From: Crocinitomicaceae bacterium
Lineage (GTDB): Bacteria > Bacteroidota > Bacteroidia > Flavobacteriales_D > Sanyastnellaceae
Assembly: GCA_002729115.1 (NCBI GenBank)
Contig: PBWG01000066.1
Location: 1 to 5,272, forward strand
Direction: 5' to 3'
Length of the DNA stretch: 5,272 nt
A model generated the notes under the pieces. That model was given only the letters and a program-made list of their open reading frames with translations. It was not told where the DNA came from and did no database searches. The stretch's first letter is position 1, and each line of letters opens with the position of its first letter. Shown here in pieces: positions 1 to 5,272 of this stretch. Made by a program: the position numbers and the translations under genes.

Positions 1-1145
1 AGCGCATCTGCGTACATCTCTTTCCAGTCGTTTCCTCCAATGAATGCGGCCACCAAACAAAGCAGCGTGCTGCCTGGCTGGTGGAAATTGGTGATGAGCC
101 CGTGCACCATGCGCACGCGGTATCCCGGCACAATCATCAGCTGGGTTTCAAAGCTCAACTGTTCGCCATGCCAAGGGCCTTGCGCCAAAAGGTGGTCCAG
201 GGCGTCCTGGTCCGTCCAGCCCCATTTGGAGGAAGCCGACTCGAGTACGCCGTAGGGTGCACGCTGGGGGACCTTGTCCAGCCACTCGCCATGCAGGCGA
301 TGGTGGGCGGCAAGCCAGAAAAGACTCTCCAACGTGCGGAGGCTTGTTGTGCCGGTGGCCGCGCGTTTGGATTGGGTGCGCATCGCCTCCAAGCTTGACC
401 TGCTCACCACGCACCGCTCGGCGTGCATGACATGGTTTGCCACGTCTCCTTCCGTCAGAGGCTTGAAGGTGCCGGCGCCAACGTGCAGCGTCAATCGGCC
501 CAAGGGCAACCCCACCTCCTTCAACGCAGACAACAGGGTGTCGTCAAAATGGAGGCCCGCCGTGGGGGCGGCCACGCTTCCAGGGGCCATGGCGAACACG
601 GTTTGGTAGTCTTCCTTGTCGCCTTCCACGGCCGCCCGGCGCATGTACGGAGGAAGTGGCGTCTTGCCCAGGTCTTCGAGCACCTCTGCAAACGTGGCGT
701 CCGAATCCCAGTTCAGCCGCACCGTCCACGTGCCATCCTCTCCTCGCGCTTCCCGTTCGATGGTCATGTGGGTCGCGGTGCCGGTCACGGAAGCGTGGCC
801 GTCCGTCCAGCGCTTGGCGTTCCGCACCATCGCCTTCCAACGGCAGGGTTCCGAGCTCGCGAGCACCGACTCCATGGGCGCCGACTCGGGAGACAACAAG
901 AACACTTCCAGGCCTCCTCCCGTGGTTTTGGTGGCCAAAATCCTGGCGTGCAACACCTTGGTGTCGTTGGCCCACAGGCCATCCACCTCTTCTTGCTGAA
1001 GCAAATCGGGCAGCGCCTCGAAGGTGTGGTGAGACACCTCACCCTCGCTTGTGCGAACCAGCATCTTGGCCGCCCTTCGCGGGTGCACCGGCTCCGTGGC
1101 GATGGCCTCCTCTGGCAACGGATATTGAAACTCCTCTGAATTCAC
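1..1145 (-). CDS. queA: S-adenosylmethionine:tRNA ribosyltransferase-isomerase, C-terminus cut by window edge
   Basis: QueA transfers the ribosyl part of S-adenosylmethionine onto the 7-aminomethyl-7-deazaguanine base at the wobble position of GUN-anticodon tRNAs, giving epoxyqueuosine; it acts in the cytoplasm. The minus-strand frame is open without a stop for 381 codons to the window edge. Family motifs appear in order: NDTKVLHARI (about residues 60-69), PLPPYMRR (163-170), YQTVF (180-184), GSVAAPTAGLHF (189-200), LHVGAGTFKP (220-229), MHAE (240-243), GTTSLRTLES (265-274), PGY (340-342), NFHQPGSTLL (353-362) and AFIGGNDWKEMY just before the edge. Judging from where these last motifs sit in other QueA proteins, perhaps 20-40 residues are missing. 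The protein is longer than the roughly 350-residue E. coli type, mainly because of a Trp-rich segment at about 275-333; it resembles the longer Bacteroidota form. The start is taken as GTG at 1145-1143; a second GTG lies directly before it (1148-1146). There is no in-frame ATG nearby and no Shine-Dalgarno. It is divergent from the threonine dehydrogenase. Confidence 0.95.
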   Translation of the reverse strand, partial: MNSEEFQYPLPEEAIATEPVHPRRAAKMLVRTSEGEVSHHTFEALPDLLQQEEVDGLWANDTKVLHARILATKTTGGGLEVFLLSPESAPMESVLASSEPCRWKAMVRNAKRWTDGHASVTGTATHMTIEREARGEDGTWTVRLNWDSDATFAEVLEDLGKTPLPPYMRRAAVEGDKEDYQTVFAMAPGSVAAPTAGLHFDDTLLSALKEVGLPLGRLTLHVGAGTFKPLTEGDVANHVMHAERCVVSRSSLEAMRTQSKRAATGTTSLRTLESLFWLAAHHRLHGEWLDKVPQRAPYGVLESASSKWGWTDQDALDHLLAQGPWHGEQLSFETQLMIVPGYRVRMVHGLITNFHQPGSTLLCLVAAFIGGNDWKEMYADA

Positions 1146-1178
1146 CACCCAAAGGTACCCTCGGTGTATTTTCGTTGC
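1146..1178. promoter_or_regulatory. Divergent start region between queA and threonine dehydrogenase
   Basis: Only 33 bases separate the two divergent start codons, so signals for both genes must lie here or inside the opposite gene. On the minus strand TACCTTTG (1157-1150) matches the Bacteroidota -7 element TAnnTTTG exactly and ends a few bases before the queA GTG codons. On the plus strand TATTTTCG (1167-1174) matches it with one mismatch and ends 4 bases before the dehydrogenase ATG. I found no TTG-type -33 element at the usual distance for either. If these boxes are used, both mRNAs would begin at or very near the start codon. The assignment rests on one short box each and is tentative. 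Confidence 0.3.
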
Positions 1179-2129
1179 ATGAGCAATTATCTCATTGTGG
1201 GTGCGGCAGGGCAACTTGGCATCGAATTGATGCTGGCCTTGCAACGAAAGCATGGCCCTGATCGGGTGGTGTTGGCCGACATCCGGCCGGTGGACCACCC
1301 AGACGCCGCGCTGAGCACGTTCGTGCAATGCGACGCCACCGACAAAACGGCCATGGCCGAGCTGGTGGATCAAGCTCAGCCAGCAGAGATGTACATGCTG
1401 GTCGCCATGCTTTCTGCGAAGGGCGAGGCTTCCCCCTTGCAAGCGTGGGGGTTGAACATGGATCCGTTGTTGCACGCGTTGGAATTGGCCAAAGACGGCC
1501 ACGTGGCGAAGGTGTTTTGGCCGAGCTCGATTGCGGTGTTTGGGCCTGACGCCCCCAAGGATGCCACCCCGCAAAACACTGGACTTCGCCCCACCACGGT
1601 CTACGGGGTGTCGAAAGTGTCTGGGGAATTGTGGTGCCAGTACTACCACCAGAAATACGGTGTCGACGTGCGCAGCCTGCGCTTCCCTGGCTTGATTGGC
1701 TACCGCTCCCAGCCTGGCGGCGGCACCACCGACTACGCCGTGGAAGCGTTCCACGCCGCAGTCGAAGGGCGTCCCTTGCATTGCTACCTCGAGTCCTCCG
1801 AAACCTTGCCCATGATGACCATGGAAGACGCCGTGCGCGCCACCTTGGAATTGATGGCCGACGACGGAGACGCCCTGAGCGTCAGAACGTCCTACAACCT
1901 GCAAGGTTGCAGCTTCTCCCCTGCCGAACTCGTGGCCGAGTTGCATGCGCAGGGCGTGTCCTTGGACGTGCTTTACGCCCCGGACAACCGGCAAGACATC
2001 GCGGCTTCTTGGCCCAACAGCTTGGACGACGCTGCGGCACGGGAAGATTGGGGATGGCAAGCCGACCACGACACCCCGGGGCTGGTGCGCGCCATCTTGG
2101 CGGGACTTTCCCAACCTGCCGTTGGTTGA
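1179..2129 (+). CDS. tdh: NAD-dependent L-threonine 3-dehydrogenase, SDR type
   Basis: Oxidises L-threonine to 2-amino-3-ketobutyrate with NAD+; the product is normally split by a ligase (Kbl) to glycine and acetyl-CoA. Cytoplasmic. The 316-residue protein is an extended short-chain dehydrogenase/epimerase-fold enzyme, unrelated to the zinc alcohol-dehydrogenase-like TDH of E. coli. Visible features are the Rossmann glycine motif GAAGQLG (8-14), an acidic residue ending the second strand (LADIR, D34) as expected for NAD, D52 in CDATD, WPSSIAVFG (114-122) with the catalytic Ser, YGVSK (Y142, K146), RFPGLIG (168-174), PGGGTTDYAV (179-188), and SWPNSLDD plus AREDWGW (277-293) near the C-terminus. 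These match the Flavobacterium and vertebrate TDH group closely. The start is ATG 1179. A GTG at 1164 would add five residues (MYFRC) before the Rossmann strand, which is less likely. No kbl partner is present in this window. Confidence 0.94.
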   Translation: MSNYLIVGAAGQLGIELMLALQRKHGPDRVVLADIRPVDHPDAALSTFVQCDATDKTAMAELVDQAQPAEMYMLVAMLSAKGEASPLQAWGLNMDPLLHALELAKDGHVAKVFWPSSIAVFGPDAPKDATPQNTGLRPTTVYGVSKVSGELWCQYYHQKYGVDVRSLRFPGLIGYRSQPGGGTTDYAVEAFHAAVEGRPLHCYLESSETLPMMTMEDAVRATLELMADDGDALSVRTSYNLQGCSFSPAELVAELHAQGVSLDVLYAPDNRQDIAASWPNSLDDAAAREDWGWQADHDTPGLVRAILAGLSQPAVG

Positions 2130-2201
2130 AAGGCCTGGCTGCCGGGTGAATGACGTGCAGGGTTTGGTCTTTTCTTTGCATTTGAACACGAACCCCACGA
2201 C
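2130..2201. other. Spacer between tdh and cysS, no clear signal
   Basis: 72 bases with a T-rich stretch (around 2163-2185). A TGCATTTG at 2178-2185 is one base off the Bacteroidota -7 box, but no TTG-type -33 box sits at a suitable distance, so a cysS promoter is possible but not shown. No Shine-Dalgarno precedes the cysS ATG. I see no hairpin followed by a T-run, so tdh and cysS could be read on one transcript. Confidence 0.3.
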
Positions 2202-3683
2202 ATGGACGCCCTGCACATCGCCAACAGCCTGACCCGGCAAAAAGAACGCTTTGAGCCAATCAACCCGCCCTTCGTGGGCATGTACGTGTGCGGCCCGACG
2301 GTCTACAGCAACGTGCACTTGGGCAACGTACGCACCTTCTTGACGTTCGACATTGTCTACAGGTACCTGCAGCATTTGGGCTTCAAAGTCCGCTACGTCC
2401 GAAACATCACCGACGTCGGACACCTGACCGGCGACACCGACGACGGGGAAGACAAGATTGGCAAGAAGGCGCGGCTGGAGAACCTCGAGCCCATGGAGGT
2501 GGTGCAGCAGTACACCAACGACTTCCACGACGTGATGAACGTCTTCAACATCCTGCGTCCCTCCATTGAGCCCACAGCCACAGGCCACATCGTGGAACAA
2601 ATCGAGGCGATCAAGCAAATCGTCGACAACGGCTACGCCTACGAGGTGAACGGAAGCGTGTACTTCAGCGTTCGCACCTTCAGCGAGGACCATCCTTACG
2701 GGGAATTGTCCGGTCGGAAGATTGACGAGCTCCTCAACTCCACCCGCGATCTGGACGGCCAAAGCGAAAAGCGAGACCCCTTGGACTTTGCGTTGTGGAA
2801 AGCCGCCGACGCCAGCCACCTCATGCAGTGGCCTTCGCCATGGGGCATGGGCTTCCCAGGCTGGCACCTCGAGTGCTCGGTGATGAGCACCAAATACCTC
2901 GGCGAGACCTTCGACATCCACGGCGGCGGCATGGACTTGAAGTTCCCCCACCACGAGTGCGAAATCGCCCAAAACGTGGCGTGCAACGGCGAAAGCCAGC
3001 CCGTCAAATATTGGATGCACGGCAACATGCTCACGGTCAATGGCCGGAAAATGGCGAAGTCCGAAGGCAACGGCTTCACCCCAGAAGAGCTCATCACGGG
3101 CAACCACAAATTGCTGGAACAGGGCTACAGCCCCATGACCGTGCGCTTCTTCATGTTGATGGGGCACTACGCCAGCACGTTGGACTTCAGCAACGAAGCG
3201 CTTCAAGCGGCAGAAAAAGGACTGGCCAAGCTGGAAAAGGCCGTGGAGACCCTGGCCACGCTCGAGCCCTCCACAGGCGACGCCACGTACGATGTGCAGG
3301 CTTTCGCCGCCAAGTGCAGCGCGGCCATGAACGACGACTTCAACACCCCGATTCTCATCGCCACGTTGTTCGACGGCGTGAAAGCCGTGAACGGTGCAGC
3401 TGCGGGCCGTGTTGCGCTCTCGGCCGAGGACATCGCGTCGCTTCAGGGCACCTTCCAGGCCTTCCTCCGGGACGTGCTGGGGTTGGCCTCTGAAGCGAGC
3501 CAAACCCAATCGGAGGGCGGCGGAGACGACGATGGCGCATTGTTGGATTTGTTGGTGGACATGCGCACCAACGCCAAAACGAACAAGGACTGGGAAACGG
3601 CGGACAAAATCCGCGACGTCCTCGCGGCGCAGGGCATCACGATCCAAGACGGCAAAGACGGAAGCAGCTGGAGCCGTGGGTAA
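2202..3683 (+). CDS. cysS: Cysteinyl-tRNA synthetase
   Basis: Class I aminoacyl-tRNA synthetase that activates cysteine with ATP and charges tRNA-Cys in the cytoplasm. The 493-residue protein is complete, somewhat longer than the 461-residue E. coli enzyme. In order: MYVCGPTVY (27-35) with zinc ligand C30; the HIGH-type signature as HLGN (39-42); the Bacteroidota-style acidic/basic segment GDTDDGEDKIGKKARLE (77-93); EPTATGHI (123-130); SEKRDPLDFALWK (188-200); FPGWHLECSVMS (218-229) with W221 and zinc ligand C225; DIHGGGMDLKFPHHECE (238-254), with H250 and E254 completing the zinc site; and the KMSKS loop as KMAKS (283-287). The helical DALR-like domain follows, then an acidic glycine-rich linker (about 431-444) and the C-terminal region with DWETADKIRD (463-472). 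The start at ATG 2202 leaves the normal short lead before MYVCGPTVY. Its last 8 bases overlap the next gene. All core residues are present, so it should be active. Confidence 0.98.
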   Translation: MDALHIANSLTRQKERFEPINPPFVGMYVCGPTVYSNVHLGNVRTFLTFDIVYRYLQHLGFKVRYVRNITDVGHLTGDTDDGEDKIGKKARLENLEPMEVVQQYTNDFHDVMNVFNILRPSIEPTATGHIVEQIEAIKQIVDNGYAYEVNGSVYFSVRTFSEDHPYGELSGRKIDELLNSTRDLDGQSEKRDPLDFALWKAADASHLMQWPSPWGMGFPGWHLECSVMSTKYLGETFDIHGGGMDLKFPHHECEIAQNVACNGESQPVKYWMHGNMLTVNGRKMAKSEGNGFTPEELITGNHKLLEQGYSPMTVRFFMLMGHYASTLDFSNEALQAAEKGLAKLEKAVETLATLEPSTGDATYDVQAFAAKCSAAMNDDFNTPILIATLFDGVKAVNGAAAGRVALSAEDIASLQGTFQAFLRDVLGLASEASQTQSEGGGDDDGALLDLLVDMRTNAKTNKDWETADKIRDVLAAQGITIQDGKDGSSWSRG

Positions 3684-4683
3684 GTTGACCTTCGCGACGC
3701 CTTGGTTATTGGGGTTGGCTGTGCTGGCCTTCGCCGCATGCGGCACCGATTCCGGGTCGGGCACCCCCCAAGCCCCCCAAAACCGCTCGGCGGAAAACAT
3801 CGTGGCGCCTGAATTCAACGAAGACTCGGCGTACGCCTATGTGGCTCAACAAGTCGCGTTTGGACCCCGGGTGCCCAACACCGAGACGCACGAGGCATGC
3901 GCAGCGTGGCTGGCCCGCGAGTTGGCCCGTCACGGCGCCCAAGTCACTGTGCAAGAAGGCCGGGCACGGGCCTTCGACGGAACCATTCTGAACATGAAAA
4001 ACATCGTGGGCTCCTTCCACCCGGCGTCCCGCGACCGCATGTTGCTTTTTGCCCATTGGGACACGCGCCCGTTTGCCGACAAAGACAGCCTGCGCCAACG
4101 AGAACCCATCGACGGGGCCAACGACGGGGCCTCCGGCGTCGGCGTGCTGCTGGAAATTGCGCGGCAACTTGGCCAAATTCCCGCCGACATCGGGGTGGAC
4201 ATCGCCTTCTTTGACGCGGAGGACTACGGCCGTCCTGAGTGGTTGCCCTCCTCCCAAAACGGGTACAAAGACTGGTGCTTGGGCAGCCAGTTTTGGGCAG
4301 CCAATCCCCACCGTCCTGGGTACCGCGCCCGATTTGGCATCCTGCTTGACATGGTCGGGGCCCGCGACGCGGTGTTCCACCAAGAAGGCACGAGCCTGAG
4401 GCTGGCCCCGCACGTGGTGCGGAAGGTGTGGAAACGGGCTTCGGATTTGGGGTTTGGAGGGCGCTTTTCATCGCGCAGCACCCCGCAGACCATCGACGAC
4501 AACCTGTTCGTGTCCGAACTCGCCGGCATCCCGAGCGCCAACATCGTCGACTACAGGGTGAACGTCCGTCCCATGGGCTACGGTCCTTTCCACCACACCC
4601 ACGCGGACAACATGGACATCATTGACCCCCACACCCTCGATGTGGTCGGGACCACGGTGCTTTCCGTGGTCTACAATCCGTGA
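3676..4683 (+). CDS. M28-family zinc lipoprotein, animal-type glutaminyl-peptide cyclotransferase-like
   Basis: Probably a secreted zinc enzyme that converts N-terminal glutamine to pyroglutamate on exported proteins; an aminopeptidase role is the alternative within the M28 fold. The 335-residue protein starts with a lipoprotein signal: K3, hydrophobic core 9-21, then C22 in LAFAAC, followed by a Ser/Gly/Pro/Gln-rich linker to about 38. The catalytic domain shows AHWDTRPFAD (126-135), GANDGASGVGVLLE (147-160; D150 zinc ligand), FFDAEDYG (178-185; E182 general base, D183 zinc ligand), DWCLGSQFW (199-207), GILLDMVGA (221-229; D225), TIDDN (272-276) and FHHTHADNMD (305-314; H307 zinc ligand). 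The order matches human QC residues D159, E201/E202, D248 and H330. The start is GTG 3676, overlapping cysS by 8 bases; the open frame continues upstream inside cysS, but only this start puts a signal peptide at the N-terminus. TTG 3685 is an alternative that would lose the lysine. Likely co-transcribed with cysS. Assignment to the family is firm, substrate is inferred. Confidence 0.88.
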   Translation: MGKLTFATPWLLGLAVLAFAACGTDSGSGTPQAPQNRSAENIVAPEFNEDSAYAYVAQQVAFGPRVPNTETHEACAAWLARELARHGAQVTVQEGRARAFDGTILNMKNIVGSFHPASRDRMLLFAHWDTRPFADKDSLRQREPIDGANDGASGVGVLLEIARQLGQIPADIGVDIAFFDAEDYGRPEWLPSSQNGYKDWCLGSQFWAANPHRPGYRARFGILLDMVGARDAVFHQEGTSLRLAPHVVRKVWKRASDLGFGGRFSSRSTPQTIDDNLFVSELAGIPSANIVDYRVNVRPMGYGPFHHTHADNMDIIDPHTLDVVGTTVLSVVYNP

Positions 4684-4763
4684 TCAAATGATTCACGGCA
4701 TGCTGTCAGAAACCGCCTGACGGCCCTTCCCTGCGCCTGTTGGACTCAAGTACCTTGGATGCC
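4684..4763. other. Spacer with one weak stem-loop
   Basis: 80 bases after the M28 gene. Bases 4703-4709 (CTGTCAG) can pair with 4717-4723 (CTGACGG), a 7-base-pair stem including one G-T wobble, with a 7-base loop. No T-run follows, so it is not a convincing intrinsic terminator, and it may be chance in GC-rich DNA. TACCTTGG (4751-4758), just before the next ATG, is one base off the Bacteroidota -7 box, with no matching -33 box. Nothing else is apparent. Confidence 0.25.
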
Positions 4764-5272
4764 ATGCTCCGAGATCTGTTTTTGTCGTGGATCGCCCTCT
4801 CCCTGATGGCCTTGCCCCTGCATACGTGGGGCAACTCCGTCGACCTGGAGCGCGCCGACAGCCTTCGGCAATCGGGCAAGATGGTTCAAGCCCTGACCTT
4901 GTATCGGAGACTGTCGACAGAAACGTTGACCGGCTGTGACTTCGCGAGAATCGAGGCAGGGATGGGCCACATCCAATGGAATGCGGGAAATGCCACGGAA
5001 GCGCGTCCCCACCTCATGGCCGCCTTCGCCCAATGCGGCACATGCCCGACATCCATTCGGACTTCTCTGGTGTTGGACGTCGCCCACCACTTGCTCTCGA
5101 GCGGTTGGACGTCAGACGCCATCGACTTGCTTGAGAAAGAACTGGAATGGGGACCTCATGCCCCGGCCTTGAACGACGTCCACCTGTCCCTCGCCAAATT
5201 GCACTTTGCCGAAGGGCATTGGCAGCGCACGTGGGAGATGGCCGCGCAAACCCAGGGACCCGAAGCGGCTGG
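4764..5272 (+). CDS. Exported TPR-like repeat protein, N-terminal part, cut by window edge
   Basis: I do not recognise a specific family. The frame is open from ATG 4764 to the edge (169 codons plus two bases). Residues 1-23 look like a signal peptide: R3, a hydrophobic core (about 5-19), then HTWGNS as the likely cleavage region; there is no lipobox cysteine. The rest is alpha-helical with tetratricopeptide-like spacing. Units are about 30-55 (ADSLRQSGKMVQALTLYRR), 61-94 (GHIQWNAGNATEARPHLMAAF, the best match to the TPR G/A/A pattern), 100-130 (AHHLLSSGWTSDAIDLLEKEL) and 137-162 (AKLHFAEGHWQRTWEMAA). Such N-terminal TPR arrays in Bacteroidota precede various C-terminal parts, including histidine kinase, CHAT and regulator domains, so the function cannot be read from this fragment. 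C91 and C94 form a CxxC pair in the second unit's loop. Reading as a real gene is supported by the signal peptide and continuous frame. Confidence 0.75.
   Translation, partial: MLRDLFLSWIALSLMALPLHTWGNSVDLERADSLRQSGKMVQALTLYRRLSTETLTGCDFARIEAGMGHIQWNAGNATEARPHLMAAFAQCGTCPTSIRTSLVLDVAHHLLSSGWTSDAIDLLEKELEWGPHAPALNDVHLSLAKLHFAEGHWQRTWEMAAQTQGPEAA

Noticed and set aside
423..1139. A 238-codon plus-strand open frame opposite queA
   Set aside because: It lies entirely antisense to a clearly recognised QueA frame; its Arg/Gly/His-rich composition is typical of a shadow frame in GC-rich DNA, and no domain is recognisable.
2111..2125. CCAAC/GTTGG hairpin at the end of tdh as a terminator
   Set aside because: The stem is only 5 base pairs, lies within the coding sequence, and has no T-run after it.
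2238..3062. HLGN and KMAKS in place of HIGH and KMSKS in CysS as signs of inactivation
   Set aside because: Such variants are tolerated in class I synthetases, and all zinc ligands and the other core motifs are intact.
3394..3675. N-terminal extension of the M28 frame inside cysS
   Set aside because: The upstream part is Arg/Ser/Thr-rich shadow of cysS, and it would bury the lipoprotein signal peptide in the middle of the protein.
3706..4413. A 235-codon minus-strand open frame opposite the M28 gene
   Set aside because: It is antisense to a frame that carries all the M28 motifs and itself has no recognisable motif; it is a codon-bias shadow.
1..5272. Search for CRISPR arrays, insertion sequences, long repeats, tRNA genes or a new defence-type system
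   Set aside because: I saw no repeated units, terminal inverted repeats, transposase, tRNA cloverleaf or defence-related domain; coding sequence fills nearly the whole window.

Overview
The window reads as ordinary chromosomal DNA from a GC-rich member of the Bacteroidota (roughly 60% G+C by eye). Four things point that way. The cysteinyl-tRNA synthetase has the long, acidic Bacteroidota-style segment after the first catalytic domain (GDTDDGEDKIGKKARLE). The threonine dehydrogenase is the short-chain (SDR) type common in that phylum. The zinc lipoprotein is the animal-type glutaminyl-cyclase-like M28 form found in Bacteroidota. None of the five start codons has a convincing Shine-Dalgarno sequence. 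I cannot name a genus.

Layout: (1) Positions 1-1145, minus strand: queA, tRNA ribosyltransferase-isomerase of queuosine synthesis, with its C-terminus beyond the left edge. (2) 1146-1178: a 33-base divergent spacer that must hold both start regions. (3) 1179-2129, plus: NAD-dependent L-threonine 3-dehydrogenase. (4) 2130-2201: a 72-base spacer with no clear signal. (5) 2202-3683, plus: cysS. (6) 3676-4683, plus: an M28-family, glutaminyl-cyclase-like lipoprotein that starts at a GTG inside the end of cysS. (7) 4684-4763: an 80-base spacer with one weak stem-loop. (8) 4764 to the right edge, plus: the N-terminus of a secreted TPR-like protein, cut by the window.

Functionally this is a housekeeping neighbourhood: tRNA modification and tRNA charging, one amino-acid catabolic enzyme, then two exported proteins. 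The only close physical coupling is cysS with the M28 lipoprotein (8-base overlap), which implies co-transcription and probably coupled translation, although no biochemical link is evident. I see no RNA gene, mobile element, CRISPR array, phage gene or recognisable defence system. The points most worth checking are small: the compact divergent spacer with possible leaderless starts, the Trp-rich insertion in QueA, and changes beside the zinc histidine of the M28 protein.
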